DNA from: Archangium gephyra
Lineage (GTDB): Bacteria; Myxococcota; Myxococcia; Myxococcales; Myxococcaceae
Reading direction: 5' to 3'
Length of the DNA: 64,000 bases
Assembly (NCBI GenBank): GCA_003243425.1
Contig: QFQP01000012.1
Location: forward strand, 62,001 to 126,000
Shown: positions 16,238 to 25,428 of the stretch, in pieces
Layout of the letters: each line of letters starts with the position of its first letter
Position numbering within the stretch: position 1 is the stretch's first letter
The notes under the pieces: model-generated
Seen by the model: only the letters and a program-made list of their open reading frames with translations
The model's database searches: none
Told to the model about the DNA's origin: nothing
Position numbers and translations under genes: made by a program

Positions 16238-17167
16238 ATGAAACGCGCGCTCGTGCTGCTCCTGCTGATCAGCTGCACCGGCATCGTCGAAGAACTTCCG
16301 GTCGTCGACTCCGGAGTTCCCGATGATCGAGACGCAGGAATGCGCATCGAAGACGCCGGGCTGATCATCGACGCTGGCGAACCTGATTCCGGAACACCCG
16401 ACGCAGGCCCCGTCGATTCAGGAGTTCCCGACGCGGGCGTGCCCGATGCCGGAGTTCCCGACGCAGGCCGCGCCTGCACCGCGCGCTTCTGCGATGACTT
16501 CGAACGCTTCGACGCTGGAGTCCGCCCCACCGCGCCGTGGACCGTGTCGACCTCTGGCGGCACCGTGCTCGTCGACACCACGCGCGCGCACTCGGGGACG
16601 TCTTCCATTCGCGTCACCACCGACGGCACCGCCGCCTACCGCCGCGCCTACTTCGCGCTCGGGTCGGCCTTCTTCCCGGCGCAGAACAACGCCTTCTACG
16701 GCCGCATGTGGGTCTACCTCACGGCCGCGCCGCCACAGACCACGCACTGGACGCACATCTCGGGCGAAGGCACCGCGATGAACGCCGGCACACCGTTCTA
16801 TGCGTACGTCCGCTACGGCGGTCAGTACGCCAAGAAGTTGATGGCCAACTACGACAGCCAGGTCTTCCAGTCCGACTGCTGGAAGCACTCGATGACCGAG
16901 TTCCCCGAAGGTCGTTGGAGCTGCATGGAATGGCACTTCGACGGCCCCGACAACCGCATGGACTTCTGGCTCGACGGCACCCAGGTCGCGCCGCTCACCG
17001 TCGACGATCGCGGCAGTGGCTGCATCAAGCAGGGGCTCGACGGCGGTTGGGTGTTCCCGCAGTTCGAAAAACTGCAGCTCGGCTGGGAGCACTACCAGAC
17101 GTCCGACGCCATCGAGATGTGGGTCGACGACGTCGCGCTCGACGAGCAGCGCATCGGCTGTGACTGA
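16238..17167 (+). CDS. Lipoprotein with DAG-rich linker and beta-sandwich (Cip1/ConA-like) domain
   Basis: A 309-residue predicted lipoprotein (lipobox LLIS-C, Cys at about residue 13). Residues about 20-78 are an acidic linker of repeated PDAG and DSG words, a style common in myxobacterial surface lipoproteins. The C-terminal domain begins with a Cys pair (CTARFCDDFERFD) and contains aromatic-rich strands such as AFYGRMWVYL, THWTHISGEG and MEWHFDG, resembling Cip1 or polysaccharide-lyase-like sandwich domains. Carbohydrate binding is an inference. Exposed at the cell surface if sorted to the outer membrane. Confidence 0.7.
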   Translation: MKRALVLLLLISCTGIVEELPVVDSGVPDDRDAGMRIEDAGLIIDAGEPDSGTPDAGPVDSGVPDAGVPDAGVPDAGRACTARFCDDFERFDAGVRPTAPWTVSTSGGTVLVDTTRAHSGTSSIRVTTDGTAAYRRAYFALGSAFFPAQNNAFYGRMWVYLTAAPPQTTHWTHISGEGTAMNAGTPFYAYVRYGGQYAKKLMANYDSQVFQSDCWKHSMTEFPEGRWSCMEWHFDGPDNRMDFWLDGTQVAPLTVDDRGSGCIKQGLDGGWVFPQFEKLQLGWEHYQTSDAIEMWVDDVALDEQRIGCD

Positions 17168-17168
17168 G

Positions 17169-17174
17169 TAAGGT
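17169..17174 (+). promoter_or_regulatory. Candidate -10 element (TAAGGT)
   Basis: TAAGGT lies 10 nt before the ATG at 17185 and just after the preceding stop codon; the short GC-only gap has no ribosome site. Confidence 0.3.
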
Positions 17175-17184
17175 CGCGCCGCGC

Positions 17185-17835
17185 ATGCTCCCTCCTGCTT
17201 CTGCTTTTCCTCCCGCTCCGCCGAACGCCTCGACGTGCCCGAAGTGCAACGCGCCGGCGCAACCGTCGACCGCGGTGCAGACGTGCGCGCAGTGCAGCCG
17301 CTCGTTCGTGCTGCGCTTCGGCGCGTTGATGGATTCGTCGGTGGTGCCGCCGCCGCCAGACCCGAAAGCGAAGGAGCTCACGCTCAAGGCGCCCGGCGTG
17401 GCGCTGGTGAGCCAGGCAGTGCTCAAGCCCGACGCCATCGGTTTCGGCGCGCTCGACCCCATCGTCGGCCGCTTTCCCATCGACGAGAAGGGCGTGCGGT
17501 ACGCGCACCTCTATTCGGTGGCGCTGTGGCGCGAGTTCAGTGTCTCGCAGTCACTGGTGTTCTTCTTCGTGTCGCTGCCGCTCGGGCTCGCGATGCTGGC
17601 GGCGATGATCGCCTCGAAGGGCGAGCTCGGCGCGATTCTGTGTTCGCTGCCGTTTCTTCTGCTGTCGGTGTTCCACGGCTATCGGGTGTTCCACTCGAAG
17701 GCCACGCGCATGCGCGTCATCGGCTTCAAAGACCGCAACCTCGACATGACCTTCATCGGCGGGCTCGGCAAACGCAGGAAGTTCGTCGACGAGTTCTTCC
17801 GTCGTGCGGGGCTGCAGCCGGTCGAGCTGCCCTGA
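17185..17835 (+). CDS. Zinc-ribbon membrane protein
   Basis: A 216-residue protein. A Pro-rich start leads to a four-Cys zinc ribbon (CPKC ... CAQC, residues about 18-38). Two hydrophobic helices follow at about 118-165 (SLVFFFVSLPLGLAMLAAMIA and the next stretch), and the C-terminal domain (RVIGFKDRNLDM) is cytoplasmic by charge. No known family. Several other proteins in the window combine a zinc ribbon with membrane helices (19003-20007, 20004-20651, 56998-57846). Convergent with the next gene, 5 nt apart. Confidence 0.7.
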   Translation: MLPPASAFPPAPPNASTCPKCNAPAQPSTAVQTCAQCSRSFVLRFGALMDSSVVPPPPDPKAKELTLKAPGVALVSQAVLKPDAIGFGALDPIVGRFPIDEKGVRYAHLYSVALWREFSVSQSLVFFFVSLPLGLAMLAAMIASKGELGAILCSLPFLLLSVFHGYRVFHSKATRMRVIGFKDRNLDMTFIGGLGKRRKFVDEFFRRAGLQPVELP

Positions 17836-17840
17836 TCCGC

Positions 17841-18329
17841 TCACTTCTTCATCGGCACCAGCAGCGCGTGCACGCGGTTGCCTTCGACGAGAAGCACCGG
17901 CTCGAGCGCTCCGTGAACCAGCCATTTCGCCTTGAGGTACCGCGCGTGGAGGTACTCGACGTACAGACAATTCACGAGCGCGCGGGTCGTACCGGCGACG
18001 ACGAAACACTCGGGGCCCGTTCGCTCGATGGTGGCTTCGACGTAGCCGTCGCGATGCTGTTGATACGCGTCGAGCAGCGCGGCGACCTTGCCGGCCTCGA
18101 GTTTCCGGTCGGGTGACGGCGTCTTGAGCATCGCCGCGACGCTCTTCGGGAACTTCTTGTTGCGCTCGAGAATCGCCGAATCGGTCCAGTAGGTCTCGCC
18201 CTTGACCACGTCGACCATCACTTCGCGGTTCTGCTTCTTGATCAACGCGACGACGTCTTCACCGAGAAACTCGGGCGTCTGCGGTTTGATTTCAGTCGCG
18301 AGCGTGAGGGCGAGGACGAGTTCGAGCAT
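17841..18329 (-). CDS. Small exported protein of unknown function
   Basis: A 162-residue protein starting MLELVLALTLATE, a short possible signal peptide. The rest is mixed alpha/beta with two Cys residues (ECFVVAG, VNCLYVE). I do not recognise a family. An in-frame GTG two codons earlier (18335) is an alternative start. A TAGCTC hexamer lies 6-7 nt upstream, fitting the leaderless pattern seen elsewhere. Confidence 0.6.
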   Translation of the reverse strand: MLELVLALTLATEIKPQTPEFLGEDVVALIKKQNREVMVDVVKGETYWTDSAILERNKKFPKSVAAMLKTPSPDRKLEAGKVAALLDAYQQHRDGYVEATIERTGPECFVVAGTTRALVNCLYVEYLHARYLKAKWLVHGALEPVLLVEGNRVHALLVPMKK

Positions 18330-18383
18330 CACCACGAGCTAACGCGTCGTCGAGCCGTCATCAACGAGCTGCCGTGGCGCTGA

Positions 18384-18962
18384 TCAACCGACGAACAGAC
18401 GCAGCGCGCCCTTCGCCAGCTGCTCGAACGGCGGCATCGTGAACAGCCCGCCCGCCGGCAGCGCCTGCTTCGCCCACTTGTCCCAGTCGAACGAGTCGCG
18501 GTGCTCGACGATCTTCCCGTCCCTCACCACCATGCGGGTGTCGATCTCATTGTGCACCTTGCGCCCGAGCAGCTCGTAGTCGGCCTTCCAGTGGCCGGTG
18601 ACCACGTCGCCTTCCACGCTCTTGAGCTCGAACGAGAACTTCGACTTCGGGTCACGCAGAATCTTGTTCCACATGCCCATCGTTCCTTCTCGGTCGCCGT
18701 ACTTGAAGATGGCGTCCTGGAACTTCACGTCCTTCGAATAGAGCTGCTCCATGCTCTTGGTGTCCTGCTTCACGAACGCGGCGTAGAACTCGGTCACCAC
18801 GTCGCGCGCCGACTTCACCGGAGAAGCCGCCACCGCGCTCACCGCGCCGGCCTTCGGTGCCCACTTCGTCTCGACCGGAACAGCAGCGGCCGCCGCTTCG
18901 GCCTTCACGGGTGCGTTGCTGCTCTTCACGGCTTCGGTGGCGACCTTCGGGGCGACTCGCAT
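18384..18962 (-). CDS. SnoaL-like protein with Ala/Val-rich N-terminal tail
   Basis: A 192-residue protein. Residues 1-55 are a low-complexity Ala/Val/Lys/Pro tail. From about residue 58 the sequence is SnoaL-like: VVTEFYAAFVKQDTKSMEQLYSKD (in pieces), then GMWNKILRD, GHWKADYELLGRKVHNEID and DGKIVEHRDSFDWDKWAKQ. This is the nuclear-transport-factor-2 fold used for small-molecule binding or isomerase chemistry; the ligand is unknown. Its stop codon lies in a TGATCA palindrome. A TTG three codons upstream is possible but less likely than the ATG at 18962. Confidence 0.78.
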   Translation of the reverse strand: MRVAPKVATEAVKSSNAPVKAEAAAAAVPVETKWAPKAGAVSAVAASPVKSARDVVTEFYAAFVKQDTKSMEQLYSKDVKFQDAIFKYGDREGTMGMWNKILRDPKSKFSFELKSVEGDVVTGHWKADYELLGRKVHNEIDTRMVVRDGKIVEHRDSFDWDKWAKQALPAGGLFTMPPFEQLAKGALRLFVG

Positions 18963-19002
18963 GGTGAGCAATCAACCAGCGAACGTACCCTTCGGGTAAT
19001 TC

Positions 19003-20007
19003 TCAGAGACGGGAAAGCAATTCCTGAGAATGAGAACTCGCCGTCAACAAGTTGGCGGCGAAGCGCAACGCCAGCAGGCCGAGCGTGACCGCCATGAAGC
19101 GGTAGAGCGTGGGTTGATCATCTCCGTCGGGCGGCTTGAACCACCTGCGGGCAATCAGCACCGCTCCCACCACCAGCCCCATCGGCGACGCCGCGAAGGC
19201 GCCGGCCACGACGACGATGATGCCCAGCATCAACGCCTGCGTCTTCGACAGCGACTGCACGGCGCGACCACCGTCGAGCATCGACACCGGAATGAGGTTG
19301 AGCAGGTTCAGCTCGGCGGTGAACAGCGCCGCGGCCGCGAGCCACGGCAGCGAGAGCGCGAAGCCGACCACCAGCATGAGCACGCCCGCGATGCCGCCCC
19401 ACATCGGCCCCGCGAGCGCGACGTCGCCACTCGCGCTCCGTGACGTCGGGTAGTGCGAGCCACGAACGAACGCACCGAAGCCGGGCACGAACATCGGCGG
19501 CGTGGTGGCGATGCCATAGCGGCGAAAGCCGAACAGATGCCCGATTTCGTGCAGGTAGATGCCGAGGAAGAGCACCAGCACGAAGCCGAAGCCGTGGCTC
19601 GCGTCTTTGAAGACCGCCGCCGACACCAGCAACGACACCATGGTCGGCAGCTTGGTGAGCCCGAGGAGAATGAACTTCCCCTTGGTCAGCACCGCGATGA
19701 GCGCCGCGCCGATGCCCGCGAGGAGCCCGCCGGGTTGCTGACGCTCAGGCTTCTGACCGGCCTTCGGCTCGAGCTCGGCGATGTGCTTGCGAATGGCCGC
19801 CGCCTGCGTCGATTGCTCCGGCAACAACGGCACCATCGCCCGCAGCTTCCCGAGCGCGCCGATGATGTCGCTCTGCTGCTCGAGCTGATCAGCTTCCCGC
19901 TGGAGCGCGGTCAGGGTCTCGGCGTGAAACAAGGCGTGGCACTTCGGGCACGCGACGAAGTGCGACGGCGCGGTGGTGCCGCAGCGGGGGCACGTCCACG
20001 AGTTCAC
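19003..20007 (-). CDS. Zinc-ribbon M50-family membrane metalloprotease
   Basis: A 334-residue protein. An N-terminal zinc ribbon (CPRC and CPKC, residues 6-23) is followed by a helical segment and about six membrane helices. The M50 site is HEIGH at residues 153-157 in a membrane helix, and the third-ligand motif is NLIPVSMLDGG in a later helix. Such site-2-type proteases cut membrane-embedded substrates, often anti-sigma factors. The ribbon suggests regulation or a cytosolic partner. Its start overlaps the stop of the upstream zinc-ribbon membrane gene by 4 nt, so the pair is an operon. Confidence 0.85.
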   Translation of the reverse strand: MNSWTCPRCGTTAPSHFVACPKCHALFHAETLTALQREADQLEQQSDIIGALGKLRAMVPLLPEQSTQAAAIRKHIAELEPKAGQKPERQQPGGLLAGIGAALIAVLTKGKFILLGLTKLPTMVSLLVSAAVFKDASHGFGFVLVLFLGIYLHEIGHLFGFRRYGIATTPPMFVPGFGAFVRGSHYPTSRSASGDVALAGPMWGGIAGVLMLVVGFALSLPWLAAAALFTAELNLLNLIPVSMLDGGRAVQSLSKTQALMLGIIVVVAGAFAASPMGLVVGAVLIARRWFKPPDGDDQPTLYRFMAVTLGLLALRFAANLLTASSHSQELLSRL

Positions 20008-20651
20008 GGCGTGCCGGGCTCCGCGTCGACGGTGGGCGGCTTTTCGGTCTTCAGGTCGAACGGGCCGTCGACGGCAACGTCGATGCGTTGGGGTTCACGC
20101 CAGCCGCGGAACACGCCGAACGCGAGAATCAACAGACCGAGCGGGCCCATTTCACCGAGGAACGGCAACGCGAGCGCGATGAACGGCGAGATGAGCGCGG
20201 CGAAGAGGAACGGCGGGGGCTCATTTCCCTCCATCGCGCCCTTCACCAGCATCGGCACGAAGGCCTCGACGCACCACACGTAGGTGAGGAGCGCCCCCAT
20301 CACCTGGTAGCCGCGGCCACCGAGCTTGTCGCTGCCGAGCATCACCGCGCGGCCAACGAACCAGCCGATGAAGATGGTGATGAGCGCGAGCTCGTAGCCC
20401 GTGAAGTAGATGATGGCGCCGTAGCCGATGGCGCCGAGGAGACCGGCGCCGTTGCCGAGCAGAAAGGCCTTCACGAAGCGCTTGAAGCCGCCGTCTTTCG
20501 GAGGGCCTGCACGCAATTGATCAGCGCAGTTTCGACACACCGTGTGCGGCCCTGCGGTCCAGAACTGGTGCTCGAGAATGGTCTTGCAGTTCGCGCACAC
20601 GACCTGCGGTGGTTCGTTCACGCCCTCGAACTGCGCCTGCTGGAAGTCCAT
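20004..20651 (-). CDS. Zinc-ribbon polytopic membrane protein
   Basis: A 215-residue protein. The N-terminus carries CANC and CRNC (about residues 19-42), a rubredoxin-like ribbon also seen in RDD or B-box-like membrane proteins, followed by four or five hydrophobic helices (about 60-190) and a short Pro/Glu-rich tail. No enzymatic motif. It precedes and overlaps the M50 protease gene by 4 nt, so it may be a partner, substrate or localisation factor for that protease. Confidence 0.72.
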   Translation of the reverse strand: MDFQQAQFEGVNEPPQVVCANCKTILEHQFWTAGPHTVCRNCADQLRAGPPKDGGFKRFVKAFLLGNGAGLLGAIGYGAIIYFTGYELALITIFIGWFVGRAVMLGSDKLGGRGYQVMGALLTYVWCVEAFVPMLVKGAMEGNEPPPFLFAALISPFIALALPFLGEMGPLGLLILAFGVFRGWREPQRIDVAVDGPFDLKTEKPPTVDAEPGTP

Positions 20652-20710
20652 GCGCGCGGCAGAAGACCACAGATCGATTCGAACGGTCGCTCGTTGAACG
20701 GCGACCCAAC

Positions 20711-20716
20711 AAGGAG
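20711..20716 (+). promoter_or_regulatory. Strong ribosome binding site
   Basis: AAGGAG ends 7 nt before the ATG at 20724 and fixes that start against longer in-frame extensions. Confidence 0.7.
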
Positions 20717-20723
20717 CGGTCTC

Positions 20724-21314
20724 ATGCGAAGAGCCAGCGCGCTGGTGGTGTGTCTGTTGTCTGCCCTTCCCTCGTTCGCGGCGAAGTACGAGCCGGTGCC
20801 CGCCGAGCCGAAGGGCAAACCGAACGGTCTGCAGATGCGGGTGGTCCGGTACAACGGCGGCACCAACGGAGCCATCACCGTCGAGGTGAAGAACCCCACG
20901 ACGTCCGCGCAGGAGTTCAACGCGCAGGGCGTGTTCTTCGTTCCCGACATGGACCCCGACAAGTCGCCGCAGCGCCTGGGCGCGGTGGGGCCCTTCATTC
21001 GCAGCGGGAAGAAGGAGCGTGAAGAGAAGCTGACGCTCGGCGCGAACGAGACCGCGGAGCTGACGTTGGACGTGTACTGCATCGATTCACATCGGCCGTC
21101 GCCGAATTCCGAGACGCCGTTTCGCGTCGCGACCGAGCGCATGCCGCGCGAGCTGAGTCAGGGCATCGACGCGAACACGAAGAACGCGGCGAAAAGTTAC
21201 GGCGGCGTGAACGCGGCGCCCGCGAAGAGCGCGGTGCAGAGCGAGGTGTGGAAGACGCGCGATGCGAAGTGGATCAAGTTGGACGGCGAGGGAAAGCAGG
21301 AAGCCGGCAAGTGA
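20724..21314 (+). CDS. Exported protein of unknown function
   Basis: A 196-residue protein with a clear signal peptide (MRRASALVVCLLSALPSFA, cleavage after FAA likely). The mature part starts basic/Pro-rich and contains a beta-sandwich-like stretch (ITVEVKNPTTSAQEFNAQGV, then ETAELTLDVYCID), resembling periplasmic immunoglobulin-like domains. No family recognised. It is divergent from the zinc-ribbon operon, and has a strong AAGGAG site. Convergent with the next gene, 6 nt apart. Confidence 0.68.
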   Translation: MRRASALVVCLLSALPSFAAKYEPVPAEPKGKPNGLQMRVVRYNGGTNGAITVEVKNPTTSAQEFNAQGVFFVPDMDPDKSPQRLGAVGPFIRSGKKEREEKLTLGANETAELTLDVYCIDSHRPSPNSETPFRVATERMPRELSQGIDANTKNAAKSYGGVNAAPAKSAVQSEVWKTRDAKWIKLDGEGKQEAGK

Positions 21315-21320
21315 CGACGC

Positions 21321-22211
21321 TCAGGGTGATTCCGCATCGGGGAATGACCACTGGTCATCCTTCGCGCTGATCAACTTCGCCTTCAAACGGAGTTGCGCCT
21401 TCGTGGCGTCCCATGAATCGATCGGCGTCAGGTGCGGTTTGAATCGCTCTGACGGGAATCGCTTCTGAAATTCCTCGAGCGCTTCGAAGGACCATTGCGG
21501 CGTGGGCTCGCTGACGAGCACCGTCTCGAGCGCATCGGCGAACGCAGCGCTCAATCGTTCATCGGAATTCACACGAAGCAGGACCATCGCGTCGATGAGC
21601 GCGCTGTCAGTAACGGGCGCTTCGATGAACGCCTCGGCGAGCATGCGGTGCATCTCGGGTGAGAGTCCGTTCGAGTCATAGGTCTGTCGTAGCTGCTCGG
21701 CCTTGCGCTTCGCGGGAGCCAGTGTCGCGACTCCATCTGGTCGCGTGGCTGCGTTTTTCAGCGCGGCGATGGTCCACGAGAGTGGCGGAGCGGCATCGTT
21801 GTTCTGAAGTCGCAAAGCGAGCAGCACCAGTTCGCGCGTCGCCTCGGCGGCTTCGTCGCTGCTCACGTAGCGGACAGACGAACGCTCATACGCCTCGAGA
21901 TGGTCAGCGGGGCCAGTGAGAAAGAGCACGGCGTCGCGTCCTGCTCGCAGCTCCGGTGGCGCCGAGTCGCAGCAGTCTTCCAGGAACGATGCAGTGACCT
22001 CGATCATCCCGGGCGCCGCGCCTCGCCACACCTGCTTCACGGTGAGCCGCGCAACCGCCGACTCGCGCGGACCTGAGACGGCCTCGATGCGCGCCAGGAC
22101 GATGAGCGGCGAGTGATGGATCTCGTTCCACAGAGAGCTGGGTGATCGAACGCAGAACGCGTGTGCAGAGAAGGCAACCACGAAAATCACCGCGCAGAGC
22201 TTCCTGATCAT
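21321..22211 (-). CDS. Exported protein, intact member of a tandem paralogue pair
   Basis: A 296-residue protein with a signal peptide (MIRKLCAVIFVVAFSAHAF). The N-terminal half has a short conserved block (LWNEIHHSPLIVLARIEAV, then LTVKQVWRG) reminiscent of small secreted proteins that begin with a Trp-rich strand domain. The C-terminal half is helical. The upstream pseudogene at 22208-22962 shares the same architecture, including LTVHESWRG, so this is the surviving copy. It begins inside the TGATCATC sequence overlapping the pseudogene stop. Function unknown. Confidence 0.68.
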   Translation of the reverse strand: MIRKLCAVIFVVAFSAHAFCVRSPSSLWNEIHHSPLIVLARIEAVSGPRESAVARLTVKQVWRGAAPGMIEVTASFLEDCCDSAPPELRAGRDAVLFLTGPADHLEAYERSSVRYVSSDEAAEATRELVLLALRLQNNDAAPPLSWTIAALKNAATRPDGVATLAPAKRKAEQLRQTYDSNGLSPEMHRMLAEAFIEAPVTDSALIDAMVLLRVNSDERLSAAFADALETVLVSEPTPQWSFEALEEFQKRFPSERFKPHLTPIDSWDATKAQLRLKAKLISAKDDQWSFPDAESP

Positions 22212-22962
22212 CGCTTCGCCTTCCACTTCGACTTCACCCACATCGCGCGGATCGTCCTCGCTGCGTCAGCCCGCCCGTTGAGAAAGCAGTCGGCGATTTC
22301 ATCGCGCGGACGTCGCGACCTCACCTTCATCCCCGGAGTGGTTCGCACTTCGAATTCGTCGATTGCGTGAATGGCCCACACTGCCGGCGCATCGTAGGTG
22401 ACCAGATCGTCGAGCGCTTTCGCGAAGAAGCGAATCACCGACGCGCGCGGCAGGTTCGCGAGGAATCGTCGTATCGCCAATCGGCACGTACATCTCGCGA
22501 CCGTCTTCGCGCGTGGGTCGATTCGTGAACGCGAGCGCGACCCAGTGCGGAGGAGGTGTCGACTCCGGCGGCAACGTCGATTGCAGCGCGACCGCGGACG
22601 TCACCAGCTCGCGCATCGGGGCGATCAGCTGATCATCACCAACAGTGTGAACACCGACTTCGCCGAACGACACCACGCGCCACCCCCGTTCACCCGATGA
22701 CAGGAACACGATGACGTTCTTCCCCGCGATATCGCCGGAACCGCCGAGAAAACGGTTCGCTCCGGTCAACGTGGTGGGCGGCTGACCGCGCCAGCTCTCG
22801 TGAACAGTGAGTTTGGAGCGACTCCGCGTCAGCCGCATCAACGTGAGCCAGGACGACCGCCGATGACTGCTCCACGAGATGCCACAGTGGAATCGGCGCC
22901 ACCTTCCACGCGTGCGCAGCGTACGCCGTCATCACCACCAGCACCGCGAGCCCTCGCCCCAT
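22208..22962 (-). pseudogene. Frameshifted paralogue of the 21321-22211 gene
   Basis: Reading from an ATG at 22962, the frame gives a signal peptide (LAVLVVMTAYAAHAW), PLWHLVEQSSAVVLAHVDA, then must shift near 22830 to continue with SKLTVHESWRG and IVFLSSGERGWRVV, and shift again near 22470 to give AIRRFLANLPRASVIRFFAKALDD to the stop at 22208. All three pieces line up in order with the intact neighbour. Two indels make it a recent pseudogene or a badly sequenced gene. Its stop overlaps the start of the intact copy. Confidence 0.78.
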
Positions 22963-23015
22963 CACCTTGACTTCAAGCCGCCTTTCACTTTGAAGCGCGA
23001 GAGCGCTGAAAACTT

Positions 23016-23042
23016 GAGCAGTACACTGCTCGCCCGTACAGT
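23016..23042 (+). promoter_or_regulatory. Palindromic operator candidate and -10 element upstream of mrfA
   Basis: GAGCAGTACACTGCTC (23016-23031) is a perfect 7-bp inverted repeat around AC. TACAGT at 23037-23042 looks like a -10 box and GGGAG at 23052-23056 is the ribosome site. The palindrome would lie between -35 and -10, where a repressor blocks polymerase. Confidence 0.55.
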
Positions 23043-23061
23043 CCACTGAACGGGAGAGCAG

Positions 23062-25428
23062 ATGCACACCAGCTTCAACAAGCCGCGGTCCACGCCGTGG
23101 GAACACACCAACGGCGTCGATCAGATCCTCGAGCAGTGGCGTGGCGACCGCCGCACCTGGAGCAACGTCGTGCTCGACGAGCTCCTCGAAGGCACGACCG
23201 CGAAGACCGCGCCGATCCCCGAGCACATGAACGACAAGCTGCGCGCCGCTCTCAACGCGCGCGGCATGTCGTCGCTGTACACGCATCAAGCGAAGGCCTT
23301 CGAGCTGGCGACCTCCGGCCGCGACTTCGTGGTCGCCACGCCGACCGCTTCCGGCAAGAGCCTCTGCTACGTGCTCCCGGTGCTGCAGTCGATCGCCGCC
23401 GACAAGGACGCGCGCGCACTGTTCCTCTTCCCCACCAAGGCGCTGTCGCGAGATCAGGAAGAATCTCTGCGCGGCCTGATGAAGGAGGCCGGAATTGATC
23501 AGGGCGCCATCACCTTCGACGGTGACACGCCCGGTGACGCGCGCCGCCTCGCTCGCGAGAAGAGCAGCATCATCTTGAGCAACCCCGACATGATTCACGC
23601 CGGCGTGCTGCCGCACCACGCGAACTGGGCGCGCTTCTTCGCGGGGCTCAAGTACGTGGTCATCGACGAGCTCCACGCGTACCGCGGCGTGTTCGGGTCA
23701 CACCTCGCCAACGTGCTGCGCCGGTTGGACCGCGTCGCCCGTTTTCACGGAGGCAAGCCGCAGTACCTGATGGCCTCGGCCACCATCGGCAACCCGCAGG
23801 AACACGCGACGAAGATGCTCGGCCGCGAGGTCGACTTCATCGGCGAATCGGGCGCGCCGCGCGGCGACCGCCGTGTCGTCCTCTACAACCCGCCGGTGCT
23901 GAACCCCGAGCTCGGCGTGCGCGAGTCGTACGTGAAGGCGAGCGCGCGACTCACCGCCGACCTCGTGAAGGCCGGCGTGCCCACGCTGCTCTTCGGTCAA
24001 TCGCGCAACAACGTCGAGGTGATGCTCACCTACGTGCGCGACGCGATGCAGAAGTCGCGCATGAACCCCGAGCTCGTGCAGGCCTACCGCGCCGGCTACC
24101 TGCCACAGCAGCGCCGCGACATCGAAGCGCGGCTGCGCAGCGGTGACGTGAAGTGTGTGGTGGCCACCAGCGCGCTCGAGCTCGGCATCGACGTGGGTTC
24201 ACTCGACGCCGTGGTCTGCGCCGGCTGGCCGGGGAGCGTGGCCGCGTTGTGGCAGCGCTTCGGGCGCGCAGGCCGTCGCCAGGGAACTTCACTGTCGCTG
24301 CTGGTGACGTCTTCTCTCCCGGTTGATCAATACGTCGCGTCGACCGCGAAGAACCTGCTGGCCGCGCCCATCGAGCAGGCGCGCATCGACCCCGACAACG
24401 TCGAAGTGCTCGTGCAGCACCTGAAGTGCGCGGCGTTCGAATTGCCCTTCGAGGGTGACGAGGGCTTCCGCGACGTCGCGCCGGCGCAGGTCAAGGAGGT
24501 GCTCGAGTACCTGGGCTCGCATCAGGTGCTGCACGCGACGACCACGCCCGCGGGCCGGTCGACGTACCACTGGAGCACCGACGCCTACCCCGCCAACGAC
24601 GTGAGCCTGCGCAGCGTCGGCTGGGACAACGTGGTGGTGGTCGATCTTTCCACCGACAAGACCATCGCTGAGATGGACTGGCGCTCGACGCACACCATGT
24701 TGCACGAGCAGGCCATCTACCAACACGACGGGCGGCAGTTTCAGGTCGAGAAGCTCGACCTCGAGAACCACAAGGCCTTCGTGCGGCCCGTGGAGCCCGA
24801 CTACTTCACCGACGCCATGACCTACACGAAGGTCACCGTGCTCTCGCGCGCGAGCGATGAGACGAAGCCGGCGTTCGAAGTGGGCGCGGGTGAGGTGTCG
24901 GTCGTCGAGCGCGTCGTCGGCTACAAGAAGATCAAATTCTTCACGCACGAGAACGTGGGCTACGGCGACGTGCGCTTGCCCGAGATGCAGATGCACACCA
25001 CCGCGTTCTGGCTGACGGTGCCGGAGAACGTGATGTTGCGGCTCGTGGCCGACGGCGTGGGAAAGAGGCCCGACCTGCTCGACGCGTTGAACGGCGTGCT
25101 GGCGGCGATGCACACGGTGGGTTCGGTGGGGTTGATGATCGACCCGCGCGACCTGGGGCACGTGGTGGGCAGTCGCGACGGCAGCGGCTCCCAGGAAGCC
25201 ATCTACGAGCCGACGTTGTTCCTCTACGACCACGTGCCCGGTGGTGTGGGGCTCGCGTCGAGGCTGTTCGATGAACGTGAGCAACTGCTGCGCGACACGC
25301 GTGAGCTCCTCGAGCGCTGTGAGTGCCAGCAGGGGTGCCCGGCGTGCGTGGGGCCGGTGCTGACGCCGGGGCGCAAGTCGCTGGCGATCGCACTGTTGGA
25401 CGCGTTGGGAGTTTCGCGCGCGTCATGA
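23062..25428 (+). CDS. mrfA: MrfA/YprA-type DEXH helicase with Zn-binding DUF1998 region
   Basis: A 788-residue superfamily-2 DNA helicase. Walker A is TPTASGKS (residues 93-100), the DEXH box DELH is at 202-205, motif III SATIGNP follows, and the second RecA domain contains SALELGIDVG and RFGRAGRRQG. The C-terminal part has the four-Cys cluster of DUF1998-type helicases (C753, C755, C759, C762 in CECQQGCPAC). Bacillus MrfA, with its exonuclease partner MrfB, repairs mitomycin adducts outside nucleotide excision repair. Here the exonuclease gene follows with an ATGA overlap, so the pair is an intact mrfAB-like operon. Confidence 0.9.
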   Translation: MHTSFNKPRSTPWEHTNGVDQILEQWRGDRRTWSNVVLDELLEGTTAKTAPIPEHMNDKLRAALNARGMSSLYTHQAKAFELATSGRDFVVATPTASGKSLCYVLPVLQSIAADKDARALFLFPTKALSRDQEESLRGLMKEAGIDQGAITFDGDTPGDARRLAREKSSIILSNPDMIHAGVLPHHANWARFFAGLKYVVIDELHAYRGVFGSHLANVLRRLDRVARFHGGKPQYLMASATIGNPQEHATKMLGREVDFIGESGAPRGDRRVVLYNPPVLNPELGVRESYVKASARLTADLVKAGVPTLLFGQSRNNVEVMLTYVRDAMQKSRMNPELVQAYRAGYLPQQRRDIEARLRSGDVKCVVATSALELGIDVGSLDAVVCAGWPGSVAALWQRFGRAGRRQGTSLSLLVTSSLPVDQYVASTAKNLLAAPIEQARIDPDNVEVLVQHLKCAAFELPFEGDEGFRDVAPAQVKEVLEYLGSHQVLHATTTPAGRSTYHWSTDAYPANDVSLRSVGWDNVVVVDLSTDKTIAEMDWRSTHTMLHEQAIYQHDGRQFQVEKLDLENHKAFVRPVEPDYFTDAMTYTKVTVLSRASDETKPAFEVGAGEVSVVERVVGYKKIKFFTHENVGYGDVRLPEMQMHTTAFWLTVPENVMLRLVADGVGKRPDLLDALNGVLAAMHTVGSVGLMIDPRDLGHVVGSRDGSGSQEAIYEPTLFLYDHVPGGVGLASRLFDEREQLLRDTRELLERCECQQGCPACVGPVLTPGRKSLAIALLDALGVSRAS

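Noticed and set aside
23016..23031. SOS (LexA) box
   Set aside because: GAGCAGTACACTGCTC does not match the LexA boxes I know (CTGT-N8-ACAG or GAAC-N4-GTTC).
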